64,000 bases of DNA, taken from Salticus scenicus. Its lineage: Eukaryota; Arthropoda; Arachnida; Araneae; Salticidae. How positions within the stretch are numbered: position 1 is the stretch's first letter; every line of letters begins with the position of its first letter. The translations under genes were made by a program, and so were the position numbers. The DNA lies in the NCBI GenBank assembly GCA_963930645.1, contig OZ005660.1, forward strand, positions 247,712,731 through 247,776,730, in the 5' to 3' direction. Under the pieces are notes generated by a model. The model was not told the origin of the DNA and ran no database searches. It saw only the letters and a program-made list of their open reading frames with translations. Shown piece by piece: positions 1 to 10,680 of this stretch.

Positions 1-26
1 GCTGGAATATTTTTCTGTCGACTGTA

Positions 27-239
27 CAGTCGGTAACAAAAGTGTGTGAACACTAGCAAAAATTCCTATGTAAAAAAAGTACATTTCATACAGTTTCGTT
101 ATATAAAACCTTATCGAATCGTGTTCTTAGACTGACTAAGAACAAGATTCGACAAGGATTTATTTAACAAAACCGCATGAAGTGTACTTTTTTTACATAG
201 GAAATTTTGCTAGTGTTCGGACACTTTTGCTACTGACTG
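27..239. mobile_element. Palindromic MITE, family P1, copy 1
   Basis: A 213-bp near-perfect inverted repeat. It starts CAGTCGGTAACAAAAG and ends with the reverse complement, and is flanked by TA at 25-26 and 240-241. The centre is a second hairpin around CTTAGACTGACTAAG. It has no coding capacity. TA duplication and CAGT ends suggest mobilisation by a Tc1/mariner-type transposase (inference). Other copies lie at 20656, 32117, 34945, 38444 and 62021. Confidence 0.85.

Positions 240-240
<1 letters not shown>

Positions 241-275
<35 letters not shown>
241..275. repeat. (AT)n microsatellite
   Basis: AT dinucleotide run directly beside the TA target of the P1 MITE. The stretch from 275 to about 500 is unassigned AT-rich DNA. 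Confidence 0.9.
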
Positions 276-279
<4 letters not shown>

Positions 280-499
280 TAATCGTAGGAACTACTACAA
301 ATAATTACTAAAAGTTAGTGTATAAAATAATGTCTAATACAAACCCGGCCTATTCTAATAATTTCTATAAATAATCCCACTACTGTTAATTCAAACAAAA
401 CATGTAAACAAAAAAAAAAGTGATGCTTCGTGTGTCTTATGTTTTATGGATCACGTAATTTTTACGAATGGTACGTGCTATCAAGTTTTTAGCTATTTT

Positions 500-2757
500 G
501 AAGTTAATTCTAGATTCTTTTTCAAGGATCTTTCATAATTTATCGAAAAGACTTTGTGGAAAACATACGAAAAACATAAATGTATAGAATTATCATACTT
601 CTTACATATTTTTTACAGTGTATCACTTTTAATTTCAGATTTCTTTTTTATTCAAAAGGAATTAAAGCAAATAGATTCTTAAAACAATAAAATAAAACGA
701 AAAATAACACAACCACACACACACATATATACATATCGTATATACGTATATTCTAAGCAAAGTTTATGCTTTCTACATTTCGAAATAAATCTTTCTATAC
801 TCTTTACACTTAAATAATGTGCAGGAAATGTAAAAATATAAAATAATAAAATAAACCAATGATATGTGTTGTCAAATTTATTAAGTTGTTCTAAATCTTT
901 AGACCAATTTCTAACATTTATTTTGTAAGAGCCTTTCATAATTTGTCAAATACAATTTATAGAAGAATTTTATACAGAAAAAAATAATAATAATAAAGCT
1001 GAGTAATTTAACTTCTTATCTAATGCAGTTAATTAATATATATATATATATACTAATAGATTTTTGACATATCTAAGTAATAATTACTTTGACACAATTC
1101 TATCACTTTTGATTTGAGAATTTTTTTTTTTTTTTTTTATTCAAAAGAAATTTAAATAAATATATTCATAAAACTATAAATTAAAGGGAAAGAAACATTT
1201 TTTTTTTTTTTAATTAACCAAAGAATACTTTCATTATTTCGGAATAAAACTTTTTATCATCCCCCAGACTAGTTCGTGAAAAATGTCAGAATTCAAAATA
1301 ATAATAAACCATTGATATGTTCTGTCAAATTTATTAAGTTGTTCTAAACCTTTGGACCGAATTCTAACATTTATTTTGTAAGAGCCTTTCATAATTTGTC
1401 AAATACAATTTATAGAAGAATTTTATACAGAAAAAAATAATAATAATAAATCTGAGTAATTTAACTTCTTATCTAATGCAGTTAATTAATATATATATAT
1501 ATATATACTAATAGATTTTTGACATATCTAAGTAATAATTACTTTGACACAATTCTATCACTTTTGATTTGAGAATTTTTTTTTTTTTTATTCAAAAGAA
1601 ATTTAAATAAATATATTCATAAAACTATAAATTAAAGGGAAAGAAACATTTTTTTTTTTAATTAACCAAAGAATACTTTCATTATTTCGGAATAAAACTT
1701 TTTATCATCCCCCACACTAGTTCGTGGAAAATGTCAGAATTCAAAATAATAATAAACCATTGATATGTTCTGTCAAATTTATTAAGTTGTTCTAAACCTT
1801 TGGACCGAATTCTAACATTTCGTTTATAAGAACTTTTCATGATTTGTCAAATAAAATCTACAGAAAATTTTTATACAGAAAATCAAAATAATAATAATTT
1901 ATCTTTTTAACTAATGCAGATGATATATATATAGTAATAGTATTTGTACATATCTCAGTTATAATCATTTTATTACCTAAGTTATAATAATTGTAACTAC
2001 CAAGTAAATCTATATTTCGGAATAAAACTTTCTCTACTCCCACACACTAGTACGTGGTGAATATAAGAATTCAAAATAATAATAAACCAATGATATGTTC
2101 TGTCAAATTTATTAAATTATTCTAAACCTTTGGACCGAATTCTAACATTTCTTTTATAAGAACTTTTCATACTGTGTCAAATAAAATCTACAGAAAATTT
2201 TTATACAGATAATAAAAATAAAAATAATATTATTTTAACTAATGCAGATGATATATATATATAGTAATAGTATTTGTACATATCTCAGTTATAATCATTT
2301 CATTATCTAAGTTATAATAATAATTGTAACTATCAAGTAAATCTATATTTCGGAATAAAACTTTCTCTACTCCCCCACACTAGTACGTGGTGAATATAAG
2401 AATTCAAAATAATAATAAACCAATGATATGTTCTGTCAAATTTATTAAATTATTCTAAACCTTTGGACCGAATTCTAACATTTCTTTTATAAGAACTTTT
2501 CATACTGTGTCAAATAAAATCTACAGAAAATTTTTATACAGAAAAAAAAAAAAAAAAAAAAAAAGAAGTCAAAATAATTTATTTTTTTAACTAATGCAGA
2601 TGATATATATATACAGTAATAGAATTTGTACATATCTCAGTTATAATCATTTTATTATTTAAGTTATAATAATTGTAACTATCAAGTAAATCTATATTTC
2701 GAAATAAAACTTTCTCTACTCCCCCACACTAGTACGTGGTGAATATAAGAATTCAAA
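500..2757. repeat. Tandem array with 450-bp and 330-bp units
   Basis: The landmark GATATGTTCTGTCAAATTTA recurs at about 861, 1314, 1762, 2092 and 2425, giving periods of 453, 448, 330, 333 and about 332 bp to the array end. The long units carry roughly 120 bp more, around the block with CACTTTTGATTTGAGAA and a poly-T run; the short units have a different short segment there. Unit ends share TCGGAATAAAACTTT and ACTAGT. The leftmost unit (500-860) is the most diverged. Short ORFs here (679-939 and 1858-2043, minus) are chance frames. It is satellite-like, and similarity falls toward the left edge. Confidence 0.85.
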
Positions 2758-2869
2758 ATAATAACACCACTCACCTATTTTAATAGTCTCTGGTAATAAT
2801 CCTTCGACTATGAAGCTATATCTAAACACTACCCACGTCAGCAGAAGGCTGTGCATGCCCATGGTTACA

Positions 2870-3380
2870 CAAATTCAATTTGAATCTCACATCTGGTAGT
2901 GTTGGGAAAGTTTGGTAACCATAAAAAAAGAATTCCTCTGGAAAACGCACGAGAATGCCGGGACCGCTCTTGAGTCCCGGGAAGCCCCAATGCCTACTGC
3001 AAGGGATCTGGGAGGGTGGTTGCAGGAGGCTCTGGAAACGGAGAAGGCATGCGCAGGAGGGTGGAATGAAAAGATGAGGATCGTGGTTTGTTTTGGGGGG
3101 AGGTCTCGGAGAAATGATGCCGGTAGAAAAGTTATGACAATATTGATGCTGTGGATGATTCGTTTCTGCAGTACGGACTGTGAATAAGGAAGGAAAAATA
3201 ATTCTTGTGTGAAGAATGTTCCGTAATTTATGTTTGTGGAAATTATGAAATAGTTCGGAAACGGTGCTGGTGGAAAGCTGAAATTAATGGCTTTAATAGC
3301 CTTTTTTTGTTTCTAAAAAATATAGTAAGTTCTGCGAAAAAGAGAAAGTTAAAATATTTTTGAAAAATTCTTTTGTTTTA
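2870..3380 (+). repeat. Dispersed repeat R1, copy 1
   Basis: This copy contains the conserved block with GATTTGTTTTG-like and GAAATGATGCCGGTA landmarks seen again at 4150-4460. It holds a 91-codon ORF (2912-3187) that matches no family I recognise and is broken by stops in the other copies, so I do not call it a gene. Base composition is less AT-rich than its neighbours. Confidence 0.55.
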
Positions 3381-3389
3381 TATGATATA

Positions 3390-3828
3390 GGGTAGGTATT
3401 CCAGTGATTGGCGTGCTCCAGTAATTGACATCTATCCCGAAATAATTAATAAATATGAAAAATAATAAAATCATATATTTTACATACAAGAATTTTAACA
3501 TTTTATGTCAAACACTGGAGCATAGGGTGCTAATAACTGGTAAAATGAATAACTAGCAGTGTCAAACACTGGAACATAAGGTGCCAATTACTTATAAAAT
3601 GAAAAACTGGCAGTGTCAACTACTGGAACATTGAGTGGGTGTCAAATAAAAATTCATAAAATAATAATAATAATAATAATTGTTATATATTTTAACATAT
3701 ATGTGGTTCTGAATGTCTTTCATGTCATATGTACTAACTTAAGATTTTTAAAAAATATTTTCTCATGACTAGAACATTAAAAACATCAGAGGTTGTTCTA
3801 AAAGTGTCATTCACTGGTGCACTTACCC
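3390..3828 (+). mobile_element. TA-flanked nonautonomous DNA element, family P2, copy A
   Basis: 439 bp with terminal inverted repeats of about 27 bp (GGGTAGGT...CCAGTGATTGG at the left, mirrored as TCACTGGTGCACTTACCC at the right), flanked by TA at 3388-3389 and 3829-3830. The interior has three imperfect 50-bp repeats around AACACTGGAACATA. No ORF. A second copy lies inverted at 4596-5028. Confidence 0.8.
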
Positions 3829-3839
3829 TACATTTATGT

Positions 3840-4150
3840 TTGTAATGATAAAATATTCTTTTGGGTTGATTTCGACGAAAAAGTCTAAAAATGTATTACA
3901 TTTCAGATAGTCTATTCTATATTACGAAAAGGTACATAGAGAGATAGAGATAGAAATAGACACATTCATATTAATAATTATTTTCTTAAATTTACATATG
4001 AGAAAATCATAGTTTACCATTAGCGTATGTTTAAAAAAATAAAGTAATTATTATAATAGTAAGTTTTATTCTTTCGAAAAATCTTAATATTAATGAAGAG
4101 CTTTAAGAGAATAGTTGTTGGGTTTTTTGGAAAAAAAAAAATAAATAAAA
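3840..4150. other. No recognisable feature
   Basis: AT-rich spacer with a short GATA-rich tract near 3940. Nothing else assignable. Confidence 0.5.
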
Positions 4151-4417
4151 AATAATAAAGTAGAATCATGCGTACGAAGATAAGAATCGTGATTTGTTTT
4201 GCGGGAGATCTCGGAGAAATGATGCCGGTAAAAAAAATTATGATAATAGTGGATGCTTCGTTTCTGCACTACGATCTGTGAATAAGAAAGAAAAATTTGT
4301 ATTTGTGTAAATTCGTGAATAATGTGTGTAGAAAAGCTAAGCTGAAATTGATGATTTTCAAAATTCTCTTTGTCCAAAAAATATAAAACATTCTTTAGAA
4401 AAAAAAAGAACTGAAAA

Positions 4418-4458
<41 letters not shown>

Positions 4459-4460
4459 GA
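4150..4460 (+). repeat. Dispersed repeat R1, copy 2
   Basis: Repeats the R1 landmarks (GTGATTTGTTTTGCGGG, GAAATGATGCCGGTA, TGCACTACGATCTGTGAATA) in the same order as 2870-3380, and ends in a poly-A run near 4425-4455. The reading frame of copy 1 is not preserved. Confidence 0.6.
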
Positions 4461-4595
4461 AATATTATTTTTAATGAAATGTCTTTATATTTTTAAAAAT
4501 AAAATCTCTTTTGAATGATTTGAGATAATTTATCTTATAAAATGATAAATTTATATATATATATATATATATATAGAAATAGAAAAGTAAATATA

Positions 4596-5028
4596 GGGTA
4601 AGTGCACCAGTGATTGACACTTTTAGAACAATCTCTGATGTTTTTAATGTTCTAGTCATCAGAAAATATTTTTAGACATAAGTTAGTAAATATGGTACGA
4701 AAGACATTCAGAACCACGTATATGTTAAAATATTTACATTTGATAACAATTATTTCTTTTTATGAATTTTTATTTGACACCCATTCAATGTTCCAGTCAT
4801 TGACACTGCCAGTTTTTCATTTGATCAGTAATTGGCCCCTATGTTCCAGCGTTTGACACTGCTAGTTATTCATTTTACCAGTTATTAGCACCCTATGCTC
4901 CAGTGTTTGACAAAAAATGTTAAAATTCTTATATGTAAAATATGTGATTTTATTATTTTTCTTATTCATTAATTATTTCGGGATAGATGTCAATTACTGG
5001 AGCATGCCAATCACTGGAGCACCTAACC
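4596..5028 (-). mobile_element. P2 element, copy B (inverted)
   Basis: 433-bp minus-strand copy of the element at 3390-3828, flanked by TA at 4594-4595 and 5029-5030. The same internal CACTGG repeats are present in reverse. With copy A it makes a large inverted repeat with about 770 bp between the arms. An (AT)n tract lies just upstream (4545-4575). Confidence 0.8.
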
Positions 5029-5139
5029 TAGGTAGATTGAAATAACGGTTTTGTTATTTACATAGCAGATAATTATGAATCCTTGAGTAATGTCTATTTT
5101 TAAATATTACAAATACATATAATAATTTTTATTTCTTCG

Positions 5140-5463
5140 AAAAGCCCAAGTAACAAGCGAAAGAGGTTTAAGAGTGTGGTGGTTAGAGATATTCGACAAT
5201 GAAGGAGCAAGTACAAGAAGATGGAATGGAAAGTTGAGGATAGTGATTTGTTTTGGGGGTAGGGGTGCTTGTAGAAAACTCAATTCAGCGTACGAAAAAA
5301 CATTAAAGACACCAAAAACAGTGTAAAAAAGGGACAATTTTTCAGACTTGTGTATTTTTGATGAGAAATACACTTTGAAATGAGTTACAGCTGTTTGTAA
5401 AATATATCCAGAAATATTTAGAAACTATGCCTTTTAAAAAAGAATCTTAGAAAAATGCCTTCG

Positions 5464-5494
<31 letters not shown>

Positions 5495-5560
5495 TTAAAG
5501 AAATATTAATGTATTTAACATTTCATTTTGTTTTACATTCTATTAATTGCCGAAACATCA
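5140..5560 (+). repeat. Dispersed repeat R1, copy 3
   Basis: Contains the GATTTGTTTTGGGGG landmark and the downstream R1 block (ATATCCAGAAATATTTAGAA then TTAAAGAAATATTAATG) that recurs at 6780-6930 and 6980-7130. An (AT)n tract sits inside at 5471-5497. Confidence 0.5.
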
Positions 5561-5880
5561 ACGGAAGCCTTCATGTGGAGACTCAAAAGTTTTTAGATTC
5601 TGTTTGATTGTTTGCCTATAGGTATGTCTCGCGATAGCGTTCTCAAAAATCACTCTATTTACTTGCAAAATGGTACACATGTTCATGAAGCACAGAGAAG
5701 TAGCTGTATAATTTTGGGTGTGTGTATTCTGTTTCTAGTCCATGTACACGTATATACAGATAGATATATACACATATATAGAGATACATATAGACAGACA
5801 GATACAAGGAAGGGGGGAACGGTACCCACCCCCCTTCAATAACGTATATTGTTATGTAGTGAGTTATATATACACACATA

Positions 5881-6438
5881 ACACCCCGCGACAAAAAGAT
5901 AGGTACAAAAGGTTTTTTTTCTGTGATTTTTCATAAAATAACACTATCCAAATTGTGCTTATCATTTATTATTATCATAAAATAACACTATTCCCGGACT
6001 CATTTTTGTTTTAAGACTATTTTAGAAAAATTTTAAGACCAAAATTTTTCTAATTTAAGACTACACACCACGACAAAAAGATAGGAACAAAGGGCTCTTT
6101 TTTTTAGTTTTTGAATATGATTATTTTGAATATGAATATTTTGAATATGATTCAAATATTTAATATGTTTTTGATATGATAATATTTTTTATGATAATAA
6201 ATGATCAACATGGTTTAGATAATGTTATTTTATGAAAAGTTTAAAAAATCCCTTTGTTCCTATCTTTTTGTCGTGGAGTGCAGTCTCAAATTAGAAAAAT
6301 ATAGTCTTAAAACAAAAAATAGTCCGGGAATAGTGTTATTTTATGATAATAATAAATGATAAGCACAATTTAGATAAAGTTACTTTATGAAAATTCAAAG
6401 AAAAAACTCTTTGTACCTATCTTTTTGTCGCAGGGTGT
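5881..6438. mobile_element. Foldback element with four internal end-motifs
   Basis: 558-bp palindrome. The ends ACACCCCGCGACAAAAAG and its mirror are flanked by a 5-bp direct repeat ACATA (5876-5880 and 6439-6443), a candidate target duplication. The motif GACAAAAAGATAGG(T/A)ACAAA occurs four times: twice forward (about 5889, 6071) and twice inverted (about 6249, 6412). The arms also share the block around AACACTATTCCCGGACT. The inner pair may mark a second copy nested inside the first. No coding capacity. Confidence 0.75.
6065..6280. mobile_element. Inner foldback copy inside 5881-6438
   Basis: 216 bp bounded by ACACCACGACAAAAAG and its inverse. It contains TTTTGAATATGA triplications and a second ATGATAATAAATGATCA block. 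It is either a nested insertion of the same family or an internal duplication of the end motif. Confidence 0.5.
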
Positions 6439-6639
6439 ACATATACAATAAATAAATTAATAATTCCATTTAAAATAATATAGAATAAATTAAAAGGATA
6501 TGCTGAGCGCTGAGTGACACAAATAGAACATCGAGGCTTCTCATCTGCAAATCCACTAGTAAATTATACGTTATTTTACAGAGGAATATAATTTAAAATA
6601 AACCGTAATCTGTAATATATATTTAGAATTTTTTTCTTT

Positions 6640-7140
6640 TTCTTTCTTTTTTTTTTTTTTATTCTTGGTAAAATGATGCTGGAAAAAAAATTAAGAAAAT
6701 ACCTTTTTTTTCTGTGTGTGGCTCATGACGTTTTAATTTCTATGAATAAGTTGTAGATATTAAAGAAAATTGATTTTGAAGTGAATTTTAATTTGTAAAG
6801 CATATTCCAAAATGTTTTTTGAAACCATACATTTTAAAAATCGATCTTTAAGAACTGGCTTCAAAAAAAAAAAAAAAAAAGGCTAAAGGAATATTAATAC
6901 TCTGAATAATTCATCTGTTTTATACTTTATGAATATCTTATGCAAAATGTTAAAAAAGAACGCATTTTGGAACGCATATTGCATATTCAATATGTAAAGT
7001 ATATTCCGTTACATATTGGAAACAGTACATTTAAAAGTTTAATCTTGAAGAAATCATAACCGTAAAAAATAAAATAAAATAAAAATCGAAAAAATAATAA
7101 ACTGTGAAAATATTAATTATGCTAGTTTTTTTTTCTTCTT
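6640..7140 (+). repeat. R1 repeat, two further diverged copies
   Basis: Two successive copies of the R1 downstream block, near 6780-6930 and 6980-7130. Both share GTAAAG(C/T)ATATTCC, a CATTTTAAAA/CATTTAAAAG block and AATATTAAT. Periodicity is blurred by poly-A expansion. No ORF. Confidence 0.5.
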
Positions 7141-7154
7141 TTTATGTTATAGAG

Positions 7155-7897
7155 TAGGCCTGTCCAACCCGAAACTATTGGCGGGCAGCACTGGAAATCT
7201 ATTTTTCTAATACCAATACAATAGCATTTATTTGTATAAATGCATGAACCATATACACATAGTTTTTTTTTTTTTTCCTAGTCGGTTCTTGAAAATTTAA
7301 AACAGAAAAGATGTGTATTAAATATATTTTTATTCATAATAATAATAAAAAAAAAAAACCTATAAAACAGTTAAGAATTTACGATTATACATTCATAAGT
7401 ACACTGTAAAAAAAAAAAAAAAAAAAAAAAAAAACAGTTAAAAGTGCAGGAAAAATCTGGCGGCTGGGAGGCCAGTATTTCTCCACCAAATACACAGGAC
7501 AAAACTGTTCTTTTAACAAAAAAACTGACTGATTTACCTGGTGTAAAATATATGTCAGTGATACAATTTTACGGTTTTAAACTGTATATTTGACAGAGAA
7601 ATACTGGCACCCCAGCTGCCAGATTTTTCCTGTATTTTTTATTATTATTTTTTTTTTTTTTTCAGTGATAGTAAGAATAATTTATTGGTCTGATAATATT
7701 TATTTACATCAATAAGTGCTATATTTACTTAACTACTTTAATTGGTATTTTCATTAAAAAAGTCAGAAACAAATTATTAATTTTAAATGTTTTAACCGAA
7801 GATGTCAAATTCGAAATTTCCTGAATTCTGTCGTGCGCCGCAGAACCTTACACGGCGGACTACATGCGGCCCGCGGGCCGTGGATTGGTCTGCCCTG
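7155..7897. mobile_element. hAT-like nonautonomous element
   Basis: 743 bp with ends TAGGCCTGTCCAAC and GGTCTGCCCTG, flanked by 8-bp duplications TTATAGAG (7147-7154) and TTATAGAA (7898-7905). The right end has the GCGGCCCGCGGGCCG block typical of many hAT termini. No transposase remains. It carries a nested MITE at 7402-7667. Confidence 0.75.
7402..7667. mobile_element. Palindromic MITE nested in the hAT-like element
   Basis: 266 bp starting CACTGTAAAA and ending TTTTCAGTG. The subterminal arms pair (AGGAAAAATCTGGCGGCTGG with CAGCTGCCAGATTTTTCCTG; CCAGTATTTCTC with GAGAAATACTGG). Long poly-A and poly-T runs lie inside each end. It probably belongs to a Tc1/mariner-mobilised group. Confidence 0.7.
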
Positions 7898-7944
7898 TTA
7901 TAGAATGTATCAGAAAAAAAAGATATTGTAAAAGTTCAATTTGT

Positions 7945-8155
7945 AAGTCATTCGATAGAAATAATTTACTATTCTAATGAAAAATAGATAAAAGGATTTA
8001 AGTTTTTTTTTTTTTAAGTGTATTTCACATATTTAATATGTAATAAAGATTAAGATATTATGTTAACAGATTACATATTATAGAAATAAAGTCTTGAAAA
8101 AATAATTATGTCTGTAAAAAATGTTAAAACAGTATTATTTCTATGAAAAGTTACT
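7945..8155 (+). repeat. R1-associated repeat, copy
   Basis: The block GAAATAATTTACTA(T/G)TCTAATG followed by CATATTTAATATGTAAT recurs at 11190-11310 with the same order and spacing. Confidence 0.5.
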
Positions 8156-8476
8156 TATACAGTCCGATTTTCAGTATTTTAACACATTGCATCATTTGCA
8201 CAGATTATTGCGTCATCTTATGTGCTGATTGCATCAGCTGCATTCTACTGCTATAAATAAAGGTGGCTGCTATAAATAAAGGTTTATCAGCAGTTGTTTA
8301 TTGAAATTTGTCGTAATTTGTTCTGTAATTACAGTAATGGGTAAAAAATCTTCACTTACTGCTACAAAAAGTTCAGAATCATTGACCCTGCATAAAATTG
8401 GGTTTTCTGAACGTCAAATAAGTTCGAGGGTGAATGTGAGCAGGACCCATTCCCGCTCTTCGATGTTTTTTTCTAG

Positions 8477-8838
8477 TCAGTTTTGTCCTTTTATCTCTTC
8501 CAGTGTTAGCCGTTTTTTTTTTTTTCCACACTTGACATTGTGAGTTTTTTTGTTTTCGTCCCATGCTTTTTCCAATGGAATTTTGACTCTTTTTTCTCGT
8601 ATTTCTATGGATTTTTAGCTTTACTCCCCATGTATTTTACATTCTAAAGCCACTGCAATTTAGGATGTAAAATACATGGGAAAAAAGCTAAAAACCCATA
8701 GAAACACGGGAAAAAAAAAAGAGTCAAAATTCCATAGAAAAAAGCATGGTGTGAAATAATAATAATAAAAAAAAAAAAATCCCAATGTTAAGTGTGGAAA
8801 AAAAACGACTAACACCGGAAAGAATAAAAAGACAAAAT
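8477..8838. mobile_element. Palindromic insertion within the Tc1 pseudogene
   Basis: A roughly 360-bp inverted repeat with a short loop near 8645-8660. Paired landmarks are TTTTGTCCTTTT with AAAAAGACAAAA, AGTGTTAGCCG with CGACTAACAC, and CATGTATTTTACAT with ATGTAAAATACATG. It interrupts the transposase between NVSR and the following NKF-like codons. No clear target duplication, so its class is unknown. An 80-codon ORF running into it (8301-8543) is a read-through artefact. Confidence 0.7.
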
Positions 8839-9010
8839 AGATAAATTTTAAATTTCGGGAAAATTTTTAGACCTTAAGAGAAGCGGTCGCCCTAGAAAAA
8901 CGAGTGCAAGTGACGATCGTGTGATAAGAAGGATACGAGATCCAAGAACCTCCGATTAGACATTCTCCAGCTGCAAAAGGCACCAGAGTCAGTTTGTGTA
9001 CTATTTCAAG

Positions 9011-9187
9011 CAGGCCCTAACTAACGGCAGGGCATACGGGGCAAATGCCCTGGGCAACCCTTCTGGAAGGGGCCCTCCTACAGGCGTATTCAGAAATTCT
9101 GCAACCTAAAGAGCTCTTATACCACTGCAAGGGGGCCCCCCAGGATAGGCTTGCCCCGGGGCTCGAGGTAGCGTAAGTCGGGCCCTG
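9011..9187. mobile_element. hAT-like MITE inside the Tc1 pseudogene
   Basis: 177 bp beginning CAGGCCCTAACT and ending GTCGGGCCCTG, flanked by a perfect 8-bp duplication ATTTCAAG (9003-9010 and 9188-9195). Much more GC-rich than its surroundings. Removing it restores the order of transposase sequence on either side. Confidence 0.9.
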
Positions 9188-10193
9188 ATTTCAAGTCGTT
9201 TCGCCAAAGATTTTTGTTTATCATCCCATAAACCTGAAAGGAAACCTCGACTTACTCCAAGTATGAAAAAGAAACGACTGACTCTCGCTAGACAATATCA
9301 GAATTGGACAATACAGCAGTGGAGTAAGATCTTACATATGTTCGGGTGAGTCAAGTGTGCAGCATTTTTTTTTGCCCGTGCTACAAGTGTTCGCAGCCCA
9401 AGGGTGAAAAAATATGACGAGAGATATATGATTCAAACTGTGAAACGTCCGCCAAGTCAAGTGATATGCGGTGCAATGTTTGTGTCCGGTACTGCTAGTC
9501 TGTATTTTGTGCCACCTAAAACCACTATGAGCGGAAAGCGGTACCTTAATTTGTTACGTGAGAAGTTAAAGCTTCACATGCGTGTTCATAAATGTTCAGT
9601 TTACATGCACGATAGGGCTCCGTGTCACAGGGCGAAGATTGTAAAGAAATTATCTGAGGGCACAGAAAATCAAAGTGCTTGACTGGCCTGGTAACAGCCC
9701 AGATTTGAATCCAATAGAGAATCTGTAGTGGATTGTGGAAAGAAATGTCGCCGAAAAACAGCCATTCACAGCTATGACACTTGTTGAAACAATAAAGCAT
9801 GTCTGGTGTACAAACATATCTAAAGCTTACTGCAAGTCTCTTATTTATAGCTTGTCTAAGAGAATTACACAAATTATTAAAAACAAAAGAGGTCCTGCAA
9901 AATACTGACTTTAATTACAGTAAATAACCATGTACAATCTATTTTGTTCTTTTATATGTAAAATTTGTATGTTATTTTTGAGGAATTCCATTAAATCTGA
10001 TTTTTCCTTGGCCGGTCTTAAACTTTTGCAAATCATTGTATTTTAGACTCTGTGAATGAATTATGATTTCTTTCTCTGTTTTGCTGTGTGAATATATTAT
10101 GAAAATTTTAGTATTGATGCTACAATCGAAATAATTTTTTCTTTAATTTAGTACTTTAGTGATGGCATTTTACCATGTATTATTAACTCACTT

Positions 10194-10335
10194 ATTTTTT
10201 TATTTTTATTTATTTATTTATTGTCCAGTACAAACTTTCTAATCAATTTTTAACTAACTTCCCGACTAGCTAGACATTTGAAACTCCTAAAATAGCCCAG
10301 AACACGATGACAACGCAATACCTCGGAGCCCGATT
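10194..10335 (+). repeat. Dispersed repeat R2, copy 1
   Basis: Contains GTCCAGTACAAA, TTTTTAACTAACTT, CTAGACATTTGAAA and CAGAACACGATGACAA in order. The same string of landmarks recurs at 10686 and 30886. Not recognised as a known family; no ORF. Confidence 0.7.
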
Positions 10336-10339
10336 TTTG

Positions 10340-10680
10340 AATTTTTAATTAGTTTTCTTTTAGTTAATTAACATATGAAATTAATAACCTTTAAAAATCT
10401 TTAGCTTTAAAATTATCCATCTAAATATTAGCTATAATTTAATTGTTGAAAAAAAAAAAAAAAAAAAAATACGAGTTCATTTTCTTTCGACATAAAAATA
10501 CATTCAATTAAACGTGAACATTAATAAATTATAAAAAGTTAAATCAGGCATCTCACAAAATTTAACGTCATTTTAACTTTAAGTTTTCTGCGCATTCATA
10601 AAATGCTAATGTATTTCATGATGCTAATATATGCTGTTCTAAAAGGATTAATATTTTATTTTTAAAACCAACGTTTTTTA
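10340..10680. other. No recognisable feature
   Basis: AT-rich spacer with a 20-base poly-A run near 10450. Confidence 0.5.

Larger units (their letters stand above)
8337..9908 (+). pseudogene. Tc1-like transposase pseudogene
   Basis: Remnant of a Tc1-family DDE transposase. ATG at 8337 opens an N-terminal helix-turn-helix region (MGKKSSLTATKSSES... then SERQISSRVNVSR). The GRPRKTSASDDRVIRRI hook-like motif lies near 8886-8936. The catalytic core is largely legible: a C-S-G-E-S-S-V-Q block where family members have SDES (first Asp codon now GGT at 9345-9347), MHDRAPCHRAK with the second Asp at 9611-9613, and DWPGNSPDLNPIENL with the Glu at 9717-9719. Allowing for one frameshift near 9660, the last two residues are spaced as DD34E. 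A stop follows at 9726. The C-terminus GPAKY and stop lie at 9903-9908. It is inactivated by a 360-bp palindrome after residue 37, a hAT-like MITE, frameshifts and the Asp-to-Gly change. The right terminus (GGCCGGTCTTAAACTTTTG...) ends at a TA near 10039; I cannot see a matching left terminus, so the 5' boundary near 8157 is uncertain. Confidence 0.85.

Noticed and set aside
5612..5936. Overlapping ORFs on both strands
   Set aside because: Overlap a GATA/CATA-rich tract and the left end of a foldback; no domain.
9546..9872. 108-codon minus-strand ORF
   Set aside because: Antisense shadow of the Tc1 transposase pseudogene.
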